From Cohaesibacter celericrescens (GTDB lineage Bacteria; Pseudomonadota; Alphaproteobacteria; Rhizobiales; Cohaesibacteraceae): a stretch of DNA of 64,000 bases. The notes below the pieces were generated by a model. It saw only the letters and a list, made by a program, of their open reading frames with translations, searched no databases and was not told the origin of the DNA. The translations under genes were made by a program, and so were the position numbers. Positions within the stretch are counted from its first letter, which is position 1; each line of letters opens with the position of its first letter. The DNA is taken from the NCBI RefSeq assembly GCF_002866925.1, contig NZ_PKUQ01000008.1, positions 74,592 to 138,591 on the forward strand, read 5' to 3'. Below, one piece after another: positions 37,015-46,952 of the stretch.

Positions 37015-37639
37015 CCTGTCGTGTCCTTCCAGCTGTCGAAGACGGGCGCACCATAATCGGGCGGCCCTAGGGTGTCAAGACAACTATACTTCCAGCCATG
37101 TGATTGAAAAATATACAAAAAATTCAATTTTCCGCATAAAAACCAGTCAATCTTGGTCCAATTGCGGATGCTAAGTGAAGCTATGGGCAACAAAATACGT
37201 GGAAATCCTCAGTTTTTGGCAAAGACAAGTGCGTAAGATAGCCTTTTTAGCGTTACTCCCCCCCGCCAAAGTCGAAGGGAAAACCGGCCTTTGATGCGCA
37301 ATTTCCGACCAACACGCTGCCAAACAGGCGGATTTTGTCTTTCGATTCTGGCGGCAATTGCGTTTGATTCAAAATCAAATGCTCGTCCAATTGGCTGGGG
37401 AGAATGAGAGTCTTTTAACCCAAAGTGGTAAAATCCAAGCGCACTATGCTTCTATTACAAAGTTTTCATTTGGGTGTTACCTTATCGCTCCCTACTTTAT
37501 TTGGTAGTCATCCCCCTGTTTGGAGGGTGCTGGCAGTTTCTGCCACAGCTTTGCCGCAACCGCTTGCTAAATGAGAATCAGTCCCGAGACGGCAATACCG
37601 CCGCATTGGACCTGTTTGAATGAAATGCTGGAGACTTGG
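37015..37639. other. Divergent promoter region of atpI and the M16 protease operon
   Basis: About 625 bases. No supported gene. A C7 run occurs near 37258. Open frames here are short shadows without ribosome-binding sites. Confidence 0.5.
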
Positions 37640-39385
37640 ATGCCCACTAGGACTTTGACGCCCCGACATTCCTTGACGCAAGGGCTCTCCTTGCTGAAAA
37701 GCCGGTCCTTGATGACCAAACGAACTCTGGCTGTCGCGCTCATGACCAGTTGCTTTTTGGGCACAGCGCCGCAAGTTTTTGCTGAAACGCCTTCACCCAG
37801 CACCGTTCAGGTGACTGAGGTTCTAGGGTCTTCCTTAGCCGAGCTGCCCGATTTTGGTAGCAATTTCTCGTCCTTTGACTTGCCAAACGGCTTGCAGGTT
37901 GTTGTCATTCCGGATCATCGTGCGCCCGTTGTCACCCATATGATTTGGTATAAAGTCGGCGCCGCAGATGAAGTCTCAGGCGAATCTGGCATCGCACATT
38001 TCCTTGAACATTTGATGTTCAAAGGCACCAAGGCGCACCCTGATGGCGCTTTTTCCAAGACCGTCGCCTCGATTGGCGGGGAAGAAAATGCCTTCACATC
38101 TCAAGATTACACTTCCTACTATCAACGCGTGGCCAAGCAGCATCTTGGTTTGATGATGGAGTTGGAAGCAGACCGGATGGCGAATCTAGAGCTGCGCGAA
38201 GATCAAGTGACACCGGAATTGCAGGTTATTCTGGAAGAACGCGCCAGCCGCATTGATAACAACCCTAGCGCTCTGTTGGGTGAAGCGCTCAGCGCGGCGC
38301 TGTATCGCAATCATCCTTACGGCATTCCCATCATTGGCTGGGAACATGAGATGGAAACTCTCAATCGTCAGAAAGCCATTGATTTTTATAATCTCTATTA
38401 CACGCCAAACAATGCTGTTCTTGTGGTGGCCGGAGACGTGACCGAAGACGAAGTGCGTGATTTGGCACAAAAAACCTATGGAAAGGTTGAACGTCGCGCT
38501 GAACCGGGGGAGCGGCTGCGTCCGCTGGAGCCGCCTCAGCGCACCGCACGCACCGTTACTCTGCGACATGAGCGCGTGACCCAACCCAGTGTGCGCCGCT
38601 CCTATATGGTTCCCTCTGATGTGACGGCCAAGAAAGGCGAATCTGTCGCGCTTGATTTGTTGGGATATATTCTTGGCTCAGGCACCAATTCCCGCCTCTA
38701 TAAAGCGCTGGTCGTTGATCAAAAAGTCGCAACATCTGCAGGCGCCTATTACCAAGGTGGTGGCCTGAACGATACCAGCCTTGTTTTATATGGCAGCCCA
38801 ACAGGCGATTTGACCCCTGAAGGGTTGATGGACTTGATGAAAGCTGAGATCGACCGACTGATAACGGATGGCGTGAGCGAAGAAGAAATTGCACGTGCAA
38901 AACGCTCCTTGTTGTCGGAGAGCTTTTATGCGCAAGACAATCAGGCATCACTGGCACGAATCGTTGGCAGCAGTCTGACCTCCGGTTCCAGTCTAGACCA
39001 AATCAAAAGCTGGCCCAAGCGTCTGGCTGGCGTGACGGCAGATCAGGTGGTTGAAGTTGCAAAAGCCTATTTGCAAGAGCATCGCTCTGTCACCGGCTAT
39101 TTGTTGCCACCGCAAGCCACTAAGAAAGCAGCAAATCTCACAACATCCCCTGCCGAACAGAAGCCTGCAGCGGAACAATCCAAGGATGGTGATGACGCCG
39201 CCCCTGCCGGGTTGCCCGGCCCAAAAGCTCGAGAAATGGCAAAACCAAAGCAACCGCCGCGCTCTGCGCAAAAAGTACCCAATCCGCAATCCCGTCCACA
39301 GGGGACGCCGAAACCAAAGCCAGATGTGAAACAGCCAGAAGATCAAACTGAAAAACCAGACCTCAAACCAGCCGTCGAAGGATAA
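37640..39385 (+). CDS. M16-family zinc protease, catalytic partner
   Basis: 581 residues if the ATG at 37640 is used (GGAG six bases upstream); the ATG at 37712 gives a more usual signal peptide (MTKRTLAVALMTSCFLG...FAE) but has a poor ribosome-binding site. Zinc motif HFLEH in ESGIAHFLEHLMFKGT plus the downstream Glu in LEADRMANL, and the C-terminal NSRLYKAL segment. Periplasmic peptidase acting on peptides or misfolded pieces. The last 90 residues are a Pro/Lys/Gln-rich tail not normally present. Followed after 9 bases by its inactive partner, as is usual for bacterial M16 pairs. Confidence 0.88.
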   Translation: MPTRTLTPRHSLTQGLSLLKSRSLMTKRTLAVALMTSCFLGTAPQVFAETPSPSTVQVTEVLGSSLAELPDFGSNFSSFDLPNGLQVVVIPDHRAPVVTHMIWYKVGAADEVSGESGIAHFLEHLMFKGTKAHPDGAFSKTVASIGGEENAFTSQDYTSYYQRVAKQHLGLMMELEADRMANLELREDQVTPELQVILEERASRIDNNPSALLGEALSAALYRNHPYGIPIIGWEHEMETLNRQKAIDFYNLYYTPNNAVLVVAGDVTEDEVRDLAQKTYGKVERRAEPGERLRPLEPPQRTARTVTLRHERVTQPSVRRSYMVPSDVTAKKGESVALDLLGYILGSGTNSRLYKALVVDQKVATSAGAYYQGGGLNDTSLVLYGSPTGDLTPEGLMDLMKAEIDRLITDGVSEEEIARAKRSLLSESFYAQDNQASLARIVGSSLTSGSSLDQIKSWPKRLAGVTADQVVEVAKAYLQEHRSVTGYLLPPQATKKAANLTTSPAEQKPAAEQSKDGDDAAPAGLPGPKAREMAKPKQPPRSAQKVPNPQSRPQGTPKPKPDVKQPEDQTEKPDLKPAVEG

Positions 39386-39394
39386 GGGATCGCT

Positions 39395-40885
39395 ATGAAA
39401 AATCGAGACTATGCATCACATCGCGCCGCCTTGCTTCGTCAGCGGGCACACAACAACAATCATCCCAAAGCGATAGCTGCCATCAAAACCAACGAAGGGC
39501 AAATCAAGCGCCTGTTCGTCCTCACCTTGCTTGCGACCCTGGTGCTGGTCGCCAGCTGGACCATGGCACGCGCGCAAGAGATCCAAAAAGTTGTGAGTGC
39601 CTCCGGTATCGAAGCCTGGCTGGTGGAAGATCACACGGTGCCAATTATTGCCATCGATTTTTCTTTCGCTGGTGGCGTTTCACAAGATGAAGATGGCAAA
39701 GAGGGTGGCGTCACTATGTTGACGAGCCTGATGGACGAAGGCGCGGATGATCTTAGCAGTGAAGAGTTTCTGACTGCGCTGGAAGAAAATGCCATCAAAA
39801 TGAAGTTTGATGCTGGCCGAGATCGTTTTTTCGGCTCTCTTCGCACGCTGACACCCAACAAGGCTCTTGCGTTTGAATTGCTGGCCAAAGCCATTCAGAG
39901 CCCGCATTTTGAAGCCTCTTCGGTAGAACGCATGCGCGCCCAGTGGATTGCTTCTGTGCGACGGGCAGAGAAGGATCCTAACACAATCCTTGCTCGTACC
40001 TTCCGCGAGGCGGCTTATCCGGGCCATCCCTATAGTCGGCCCTCAAACGGCACAGCAACGTCACTGGCGGCGGTCACACAGGCCGATTTGAAGCATCTGC
40101 ATAAGGCAATCTTCACTCGGGACGGACTGACCATCGGGATTGTCGGGGCAATTGATGCGGAAAGCGTCAAGACCCTTCTGGATCAGGTCTTTGCGCCTTT
40201 GCCAGCCAAAGGAGACTTGAAGCCCGTTGAAGATGTCAAAATTGCCCGTATTGGTGAAATCCATGTGCCCTTTGATGCACCACAAACATCGATTCGTTTT
40301 GGCGCACCGGGCATTGACCGTCAGGATGATGATTTTTATGCAGCCTATTTGGTCAATCACATTCTGGGTGGCGGCTCTTTCTCGTCCCGTTTGTATAATG
40401 AGATCCGCGAGAAACGCGGCTTGGCCTATGGTGTCTATAGCTATCTGACATCGTCCGATCACGCTGCTCTCTTTGCTGGCGGCATGGCGACACGCTCTGA
40501 AAATAACGAACAAGCCATCACTCTGGTTAAACAGGAAATAGCGCGCTTGGGTAAAGAAGGCCCGACACAGGAAGAACTGGATGCGACCAAAAAATATCTG
40601 ATCGGATCCTACCCTCTGCGCTTCGACAGCTCCTCCAAGATTTCGCGTCAGCTCGTGGCTCTTCAGAATGAAGGTCTGAATATCGACTATTTTGAAAAGC
40701 GCAACAGCTACATTGAAGCCGTGACTTTGGAAGACACAAAACGGGTTGCTGCGCGTTTGCTCGATCCATCCAAACTGTTGCTGGTAACCGTTGGAAAACA
40801 AATGAAAAATGCGTCACTGGCTCCTAAAGCGCCAGTCTCGGAAGACGCGTTAGCCCCGTCTAAAACCAAACCCCAAACCAACTAA
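39395..40885 (+). CDS. M16-family protease, non-catalytic partner
   Basis: 496 residues; AAGGGA ahead of the ATG. N-terminal signal anchor after an unusually long basic region (membrane segment about 40-58). The zinc motif is absent (GVTMLTSLMDEGADD in its place), but the substrate-binding R/Y pair region SRLYNEIREKRGLAYGVYS is intact. In paired M16 enzymes this subunit completes the chamber of the active subunit. Operon with the preceding gene; terminator follows. Confidence 0.88.
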   Translation: MKNRDYASHRAALLRQRAHNNNHPKAIAAIKTNEGQIKRLFVLTLLATLVLVASWTMARAQEIQKVVSASGIEAWLVEDHTVPIIAIDFSFAGGVSQDEDGKEGGVTMLTSLMDEGADDLSSEEFLTALEENAIKMKFDAGRDRFFGSLRTLTPNKALAFELLAKAIQSPHFEASSVERMRAQWIASVRRAEKDPNTILARTFREAAYPGHPYSRPSNGTATSLAAVTQADLKHLHKAIFTRDGLTIGIVGAIDAESVKTLLDQVFAPLPAKGDLKPVEDVKIARIGEIHVPFDAPQTSIRFGAPGIDRQDDDFYAAYLVNHILGGGSFSSRLYNEIREKRGLAYGVYSYLTSSDHAALFAGGMATRSENNEQAITLVKQEIARLGKEGPTQEELDATKKYLIGSYPLRFDSSSKISRQLVALQNEGLNIDYFEKRNSYIEAVTLEDTKRVAARLLDPSKLLLVTVGKQMKNASLAPKAPVSEDALAPSKTKPQTN

Positions 40886-40910
40886 TCGACTTTAAATAGC
40901 GCTCCGTTGC

Positions 40911-40950
40911 AGGCCTGTTCTTTCCTATCGGGAAGATCAGGCCTGTTTTA
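40911..40950 (+). terminator. Terminator of the M16 operon
   Basis: AGGCCTG / CAGGCCT with an extended imperfect inner stem, followed by GTTTTATTT. Lies between convergent genes. Confidence 0.8.
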
Positions 40951-40988
40951 TTTCACACTTGCCTTGATTGCTTATCCGCACCCCTGCC

Positions 40989-42785
40989 CTATTCCGCGGC
41001 CAGGACCTTGTCGCTATCGAGTGCTGCGTCAGCGCCATTGACCACCGTGTCCATGAGGGCTGCGGTTTCAGGAGCCAGATTGGTCGCAAAGAAGCGCGCC
41101 ATTGCGAGACGTTTTTCCGCAGATGGATCCCCCAGCTCTTGCGCTATTATTGCGCCCTTGATCAGCAGGACACCGCCGAGCGTTAATCCAAACAGACGTT
41201 GAAAAGGCGTCGCTCCGGCCAGCGCTTGTTCCATTCGGCCTGCTTTCAAAGCGGCCAACAGCCATTCGGTCGTGAAGTTCAAGTCTTCAACACTCTCATT
41301 CATTTCAGACCCGATCATCGCCAGCGTTTCATCTTCACTTTGGGATGCCTTGGCCGTCCAGCCGCCCATTTCGATCAACATTTCCTTGATCGCGGTGCCG
41401 CCCGACAGAGGCAATTTGCGTGTGACCAGATCAATCGCCTGAATGCCGTTGGTGCCTTCGTAGATCGAGGCTATGCGGCTGTCACGCAGTAATTGGGCAG
41501 CACCGGTTTCCTCAATAAAGCCCATACCGCCATGAACCTGAATGCCCAACGATGCCACATCGGTGCCAGTGTCGGTGGAGAAACTCTTCGCAATAGGGGT
41601 TAGGATGCCAGCCCGCTCGCCCCAATGTTTGGCTTCTTCATTGTTGCCACTTGCAATGGCGGCATTGGTGCGGTCGATGGCGTGAGCACAGCGATAGGAA
41701 ATAGAGCGGATCACCTCGGTCAATGTACGCATGGTCATCAACATGCGGCGCACGTCCGGATGTACAATGATCGCTTCCATAGCGCCGCCTTTGGGAGCTC
41801 CGACACTTTGGCCCTGATTGCGATCAAGCGCATAATCGCGGGCCATTTGGAAGGCCCGTTCAGCCACCCCGACGCCCTGAATACCAACCATCAGGCGGGC
41901 ATTGTTCATCATTGTGAACATACAAGCCAACCCTCGGTTCTCTTCGCCGACAAGCCACCCTATTGCGCCGCCATTGTCGCCATAAGACATTGTGCAGGTG
42001 GCCGATGCATGGATTCCAAGTTTATGCTCAAGCCCGACCGCCTCAACATCATTACGCGCGCCAAGCGTCCCGTCATCATTGACGAGAAATTTGGGCACGA
42101 GAAACAGCGATATGCCACGCGTCCCAGCTGGTGCGTCCGGCAACCGTGCCAAGACCATATGAACAATATTGTCGGTCAGGTCATGGTCGCCGTAGGTGAT
42201 GAATATCTTCTGGCCCGTAATTTTATAGGTGCCATCTCCGACAGCTTGCGCTTTGGTGCGCATACCTGACAGGTCCGATCCGCAACCCGGCTCGGTCAGG
42301 TTCATGGTTCCCATCCATTCGCCTGTCACCAATTTTTCCAAATATTTGGCCTTTAGCTCCGGAGTGGCATGTTTATCCAATGCCTCGACTGCCCCCATTG
42401 TCAGGGTGGGGCCAAGAGCAAAGGCCATACAGCCCTGATTCCAAACATCCATCGCTGCAGAAGCCATTTGCAGGGGAAGTTCCTGTCCGCCAAACTCTTC
42501 GGGGCCTGTCAAAGAATTCCAACCGCCTTCAATCCAAGCTCTGTACAGCGCAGCCCAACCAGGGGGCGTGGTGACCTGGCCCTCTTCCAATTTGCAGCCG
42601 TGCACATCGGAATGCGACAGCAATGGCGCGACTTCTTCAGTATTGAACCGGCCAGCCTCTTGCATGACGGCATCCACCAGATCATCGGAAAGATCAGGAT
42701 AGGCTCCCTCTGCAATCATGTCATTGAGCCCTGCAACATGTTTCAGTGTAAAGACCATGTCCGCTACTGGTGTGCGATAAGCCAT
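40989..42785 (-). CDS. Large acyl-CoA dehydrogenase, DmdC-like
   Basis: 598 residues from the ATG at 42785 (GGAG); the open frame continues 33 codons upstream. The start MAYRTPVADM and the length (about 590-600, with an extra C-terminal domain) are typical of the group that includes 3-methylmercaptopropionyl-CoA dehydrogenase DmdC of DMSP demethylation and several paralogues of unknown substrate. FAD/substrate motifs NLTEPGCGSDLSG, GLEHKLGIHASATC, QVHGGMGFIEETG and the active Glu segment IYEGTNGIQAIDL. Which acyl-CoA it uses is not shown; DMSP breakdown is attractive given acuRI at 5 kb but no dmdA/B/D is adjacent. Confidence 0.85.
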   Translation of the reverse strand: MAYRTPVADMVFTLKHVAGLNDMIAEGAYPDLSDDLVDAVMQEAGRFNTEEVAPLLSHSDVHGCKLEEGQVTTPPGWAALYRAWIEGGWNSLTGPEEFGGQELPLQMASAAMDVWNQGCMAFALGPTLTMGAVEALDKHATPELKAKYLEKLVTGEWMGTMNLTEPGCGSDLSGMRTKAQAVGDGTYKITGQKIFITYGDHDLTDNIVHMVLARLPDAPAGTRGISLFLVPKFLVNDDGTLGARNDVEAVGLEHKLGIHASATCTMSYGDNGGAIGWLVGEENRGLACMFTMMNNARLMVGIQGVGVAERAFQMARDYALDRNQGQSVGAPKGGAMEAIIVHPDVRRMLMTMRTLTEVIRSISYRCAHAIDRTNAAIASGNNEEAKHWGERAGILTPIAKSFSTDTGTDVASLGIQVHGGMGFIEETGAAQLLRDSRIASIYEGTNGIQAIDLVTRKLPLSGGTAIKEMLIEMGGWTAKASQSEDETLAMIGSEMNESVEDLNFTTEWLLAALKAGRMEQALAGATPFQRLFGLTLGGVLLIKGAIIAQELGDPSAEKRLAMARFFATNLAPETAALMDTVVNGADAALDSDKVLAAE

Positions 42786-43035
42786 TTGTGTCTCCGGTCT
42801 GTTTGACGCCGCTTGTCTCAAGCAATAATAAGAGTGCAGAGTATCTGGATTGACGCCAACGTCAAGACGACGGGTCTTAGCCATTCGGCATAAAAAAGCC
42901 TCGTTTTCCCCCCATAGCTCGACCCGTCATTGAAGACGCTGCGTCACCGTGCAAAGGCTTTTGCAAGTGTGACTGGACCTCAGACTGAGTGTCTTATAAA
43001 AGACACCAAAGATCGCCAAAAATTGAAGTGTACTT

Positions 43036-44058
43036 ATGTCCCCAAATACCCCCGTCTGGCCTCCCAAATCCTGCGATATTGATTCTGAAACCGGAGCCGC
43101 AACCGAAGCGTTTGCGCGCGATTACGGTTTTGTCGGTGCACGCGATATACTGGCCAATGGTGGCTTGCTGGCCCTTCCGACAGAAACCGTTTATGGACTG
43201 GCTGCCGATGCGACCAATGCAAAGGCCGTTGCCAAGATTTTCGCAGCCAAGGATCGCCCCAGTTTCAATCCGCTTATTTCACATGTGCCAAGTCTGGAAG
43301 CCGCACAAAGACACGGCATTTTCAATGACGATGCCCTGACGCTGGCACGCCAGTTCTGGCCGGGGCCTTTGACTTTGGTGGTTCCCAAGCGGGCCGACAG
43401 TCCGATTGCGGACCTCACCTCAGCAGGATTGGACACGGTGGCGTTGCGGGTTCCGGACGCTCCTTTGATGCGGGCGTTATCACATGCGCTCGACAAACCA
43501 CTGGCGGCTCCCTCGGCCAATCGATCCGGCCGCGTAAGCCCCACCACCGCAGCGCATGTGCGCGAAGAACTGGCTGGTCGGCTTGATTTGATCGCCGATT
43601 TGGGGCCATGCAAAGTGGGGGTCGAATCCAGTGTGGTTCTCTGTTCTGATCGCGTTCCGGCTACACTGTTGCGCCCCGGAGGTCTGTCAACAGACGTGCT
43701 AGAACAGGCGCTCGGGCGGCCGCTTTTGCGTGCAGGAACCGACGATAACACCCCCCGTTCCCCCGGCATGCTAACATCACACTACGCCCCGTCCGTTCCA
43801 GTGCGTCTGAATGCCGAGGACGTAAAGGACGGCGAGGCGCTTTTGGCGTTTGGCCCAGACATGCCAACGGGTGCGGACGGCGCGGTCAAAGTGCTCAATC
43901 TATCTCCCAAGGGAGACAGCTTTGAGGCCGCCCAGCATTTATTTGCATTTCTACGGGAACTCGATATGGAAGGCGTTCAAACCATCGCGGTTGCGCCCAT
44001 TTCCAACGACGGTCTGGGCGAGGCGATCAATGATCGTTTGCAACGCGCCGCACGTTGA
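43036..44058 (+). CDS. L-threonylcarbamoyladenylate synthase, Sua5 type
   Basis: 340 residues: YrdC domain (LALPTETVYGLAADA, KDRPSFNPLISHV, FWPGPLTLVV, APSANRSGRVSPTTAAHV, GVESSVV) then the linker SPGMLTSHYAP and a C-terminal Sua5 domain. Makes threonylcarbamoyl-AMP for t6A37 of ANN-reading tRNAs. The two-domain form is the usual one in alphaproteobacteria. The nucleotide-contact loop PGMLTSHYAPS is complete. Divergent from the acyl-CoA dehydrogenase gene. Confidence 0.93.
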   Translation: MSPNTPVWPPKSCDIDSETGAATEAFARDYGFVGARDILANGGLLALPTETVYGLAADATNAKAVAKIFAAKDRPSFNPLISHVPSLEAAQRHGIFNDDALTLARQFWPGPLTLVVPKRADSPIADLTSAGLDTVALRVPDAPLMRALSHALDKPLAAPSANRSGRVSPTTAAHVREELAGRLDLIADLGPCKVGVESSVVLCSDRVPATLLRPGGLSTDVLEQALGRPLLRAGTDDNTPRSPGMLTSHYAPSVPVRLNAEDVKDGEALLAFGPDMPTGADGAVKVLNLSPKGDSFEAAQHLFAFLRELDMEGVQTIAVAPISNDGLGEAINDRLQRAAR

Positions 44059-44182
44059 AACCGCAAATGCCTGTTGCCCTACCTAAAAACGGACGAGTTT
44101 CAGCCCGTTCATGTCCCCTTCATGCTATGATCGTTAAGAAAATATCAAGAATGCGCGAGGGGCGCATGCAAAGGAGCGTACT

Positions 44183-44626
44183 ATGCTAAAAGAATTTCAA
44201 GATTTCATTGCCAAAGGCAATGTCATGGACTTGGCAGTTGGTGTCATCATCGGTGGCGCTTTTGGTCTAATCGTCAAGTCATTGACAGGCGACATCATTA
44301 TGCCAATCGTTGGCGTTATTTTTGGTGGATTGGATTTCTCCAATTATTTCATCGCGCTGTCCGACAGTGTCACCGCCAATAGCCTCGAAGCAGCCAAGGA
44401 ACAGGGTGCAGTATTGGCGTACGGTAGCTTCCTGACCGTGTTGCTAAACTTTGTTATTCTGGCCTGGATCATCTTTCTGATGGTCAAAGCGGTGAACAAA
44501 ATACGCACCAAGGCCGAAGAAACGATGAAAAAAGAAGAAGAAGAAAAAGCGGCCGAGCCTGCAGCACCTGCCGCCGATGTGGCCCTTTTGACCGAGATTC
44601 GTGACCTTCTGGCCAAGCAAAACTAA
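44183..44626 (+). CDS. mscL: Large-conductance mechanosensitive channel
   Basis: 147 residues; AAAGGAG ribosome-binding site. N-terminal amphipathic helix and first membrane helix [26 protein letters not shown] are diagnostic, with the second helix near 75-100 and a charged KKEEEEKA bundle at the C-terminus. Opens under high membrane tension to release osmolytes, useful to a marine cell on dilution. A strong terminator follows. Confidence 0.96.
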   Translation: MLKEFQDFIAKGNVMDLAVGVIIGGAFGLIVKSLTGDIIMPIVGVIFGGLDFSNYFIALSDSVTANSLEAAKEQGAVLAYGSFLTVLLNFVILAWIIFLMVKAVNKIRTKAEETMKKEEEEKAAEPAAPAADVALLTEIRDLLAKQN

Positions 44627-44658
44627 AGCCCGACTTTTGCTTGATAAAACAACTATCG

Positions 44659-44690
44659 CCCATCCCGAATTTGTTCGGGATGGGTTTTTC
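44659..44690 (+). terminator. Terminator of mscL
   Basis: Perfect 11-base stem CCCATCCCGAA / TTCGGGATGGG with a 4-base loop, then a T-run. Confidence 0.93.
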
Positions 44691-44781
44691 TTTTTGCAAT
44701 CACATCTTTTTTCGTGCACGAGGCTGATTACCCATCATCATTTTTGAATAAGGCGATGCGCGTCACAAAATGTTTGTCTCA

Positions 44782-44799
44782 CTGTCATGCGTTTGAAAT
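44782..44799 (+). promoter_or_regulatory. Pho-box-like site upstream of the Tat-exported nucleotidase
   Basis: CTGTCAT GCGT TTGAAAT: first half-site is a perfect PhoB 7-mer, second matches 4 of 7. It lies 61 bases before the ATG at 44861. No good -10 is visible, so support is modest. Confidence 0.35.
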
Positions 44800-44860
44800 C
44801 TCTTGGGGTGAGTTGTGGAAGCCTAATTTTGGTTTTCGATAACTTTTAAAGAGACTTTCT

Positions 44861-46882
44861 ATGACCTCTTCCAACCACAATGCACCCACCACCCTATCCC
44901 GCCGGGGCCTTTTGCTGGGTGGCGCTGCTTTTGCCACGGCTGCCGGCCTCTCTCCCATGCTGAGCTTCCGTGCCAATGCGACACCGGCGGCTGGTGAATT
45001 ACAACTTGTTCCCGCGACGCCAAACCCCAACGGTTCGATTGAGAAACTGTTCTTGCTCAAAGGCGATCCACTTGTCGCGCCAATCAAAACCATTGTGGCT
45101 CAAGATGGCAGTCCCGTTCCGATGCCAGTGTTGAAAGAGGGCGAACGCCGCGTGCTGCGCGTGCTGCATTTCAATGACATGCACAACCACATTACGGATT
45201 TGCATGGCAAAAAAGGCAATACCCACCGCCTTGCCCAGATGGTCAAACTGGTCAAGGACGCCCGTGCCAAAGCGGCTGACAATGAGGCTGTTCTATTTGT
45301 TTCGGCTGGTGATGACCATACCGGCTCGGTGTTTGACGAGTTGATGGGTTGGAGTCCGGAAGAATTTGTCGCCGATGCAGGTTATCGGTCTTACAGCGCC
45401 GCCGGAGTTGATATTGCGACCCTTGGCAACCACGAATTCGACCGCGGTGCGGAACTTTTGAAAATTGGCAAAGACACCGACGCGGCTTTCCCTCTGTTAT
45501 CCGCCAATGTTCACTCCTCCGACTTCATGTTACGCGATGAAGACTATACAGCAGCAGCCATTGCAGACATCAAGGGTTTGCGCGTTGGCCTTATTGGCCT
45601 GACGACGAATATTGACACCCGTGTCGGTCAATCAAACGACCCTAACATGGCTGTCGAGCGCCCAATTACTGCCATTCAGAATGTATTGCCAGCTGTGGCT
45701 GCTATCTCTGACGTGGTGGTGATCCTGTCGCACTGCGGTTATGGAATCGGTAATCATGCATCAGGCAAAGCCGCCACGGCACGCGAGATTGGTGACGGCG
45801 ATTTTGCCATTGCCAAGATTGCGTCCGATCTGACGGATAAACCTGTCGTCGTCGTCGGTGGTCATACCCACACCGAACTTAACACCAACGGCATCGATAA
45901 CGACAATATGATCGATGATGTTCTGATCACCCAAGCCAAAGCACACGGAGCATTTTTGGGCGACATCGCCATGTCCATTGCCGCTGGTCAGGGACGACAA
46001 GATTGGTATAGCTCGGTCTCGCTGCATCCGATCAAGTCGAGCGACATTCGCGTCAAGGCAGATGATGAGAAATATGCCTCCTTACAGCAGGATGGCGATT
46101 GGGATGACGCGTTCGAGACATCCGTCGTATCACCCTTGCTCAAAGCATTGGATTCAAAGTTGGCCGAAAGCATCGGTTCGGTTGAGATCGATACGCTTGG
46201 GCGTGATGCGATGATTGCCAGCCGCTATATTGGAGAAAACAGCCTTGCAAACTTCATGAATGACGCGGTTGTGGAACGCTCTGAAACCTTCCCCAATGGC
46301 AAGGTAGACTTTGCCTTGTTCAATGCCACGGGGGTTTCTTCTGGAGTTGCCAAAGGTCCGCTTTCTTTTAAAGCCTGGTATGACGTCATGCCTTATGCAG
46401 ACGCGATCCATGTTGCTGAAATGACCGGCGCGCAGATCCGCGATATGCTGCAAAACAACGTGTCGCGTTTGCTGCGCCCCAGCGAAACGGAACAAACCGA
46501 TATGGGCGGTTTTGTCTCGCGCGGCTTTTTGCATTTCTCGTCAGGCATCCGTTATGAAATAGCTCTGGGTAAAGATGCAAAATCAGCCAAGGCCGTTAAC
46601 ATCACGCTCCATGGTCAGCCCATTGAAACGGTGCTGGACAAGAAATTCACCATGGCGTTCAACACCTATATCGCTTTGGGTGCCTTTGGTGAAACATGGA
46701 ATGGCAAGCCGATTGGCGGCGGTGTGAAAGGCGACATAGCCAGCCTCGACGTGCGTAAGCTCAAGTTTGACCATACCGGTCTGGTGTATCGCAACGAGGT
46801 GATTGCTTTTATCCGCAACCATAAAACAATCAGCCAAGCCAATGGCGCAAAGCTTGATGGCCGTCTAGCCATCCTCAAATAA
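44861..46882 (+). CDS. Tat-exported 5'-nucleotidase/metallophosphatase (UshA superfamily)
   Basis: 673 residues with a twin-arginine signal (SRRGLLLGGAAFATAAG, cleavage likely near FRANA). Metallophosphatase motifs VLHFNDMHNH, SAGDDHTGS, TLGNHEFDRG, LSHCGYG and VGGHTHTE. In the C-terminal domain the usual NGGGIR-type loop is replaced by FNATGVSSGV, and the substrate segment reads NTYIALGAFGETW, so its substrate may differ from that of the Sec-exported paralogue at 13.4-15.0 kb. Export by Tat suggests cytoplasmic folding or metal loading. Periplasmic. Ends before a hairpin terminator. Confidence 0.86.
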   Translation: MTSSNHNAPTTLSRRGLLLGGAAFATAAGLSPMLSFRANATPAAGELQLVPATPNPNGSIEKLFLLKGDPLVAPIKTIVAQDGSPVPMPVLKEGERRVLRVLHFNDMHNHITDLHGKKGNTHRLAQMVKLVKDARAKAADNEAVLFVSAGDDHTGSVFDELMGWSPEEFVADAGYRSYSAAGVDIATLGNHEFDRGAELLKIGKDTDAAFPLLSANVHSSDFMLRDEDYTAAAIADIKGLRVGLIGLTTNIDTRVGQSNDPNMAVERPITAIQNVLPAVAAISDVVVILSHCGYGIGNHASGKAATAREIGDGDFAIAKIASDLTDKPVVVVGGHTHTELNTNGIDNDNMIDDVLITQAKAHGAFLGDIAMSIAAGQGRQDWYSSVSLHPIKSSDIRVKADDEKYASLQQDGDWDDAFETSVVSPLLKALDSKLAESIGSVEIDTLGRDAMIASRYIGENSLANFMNDAVVERSETFPNGKVDFALFNATGVSSGVAKGPLSFKAWYDVMPYADAIHVAEMTGAQIRDMLQNNVSRLLRPSETEQTDMGGFVSRGFLHFSSGIRYEIALGKDAKSAKAVNITLHGQPIETVLDKKFTMAFNTYIALGAFGETWNGKPIGGGVKGDIASLDVRKLKFDHTGLVYRNEVIAFIRNHKTISQANGAKLDGRLAILK

Positions 46883-46890
46883 AAGCCATA

Positions 46891-46921
46891 AGCCGGTGGG
46901 GATGTCCTCACCGGCTTTATT
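46891..46921 (+). terminator. Terminator of the Tat-exported nucleotidase gene
   Basis: AGCCGGTG / CACCGGCT stem with a 10-base loop, followed by TTATTCTT. Confidence 0.8.
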
Positions 46922-46952
46922 CTTGGACGAAAACTGGATGACACATAGGCGT

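Noticed and set aside
40061..40801. 246-codon open frame on the minus strand opposite the inactive M16 partner
   Set aside because: Antisense shadow; the plus-strand protein is well supported.
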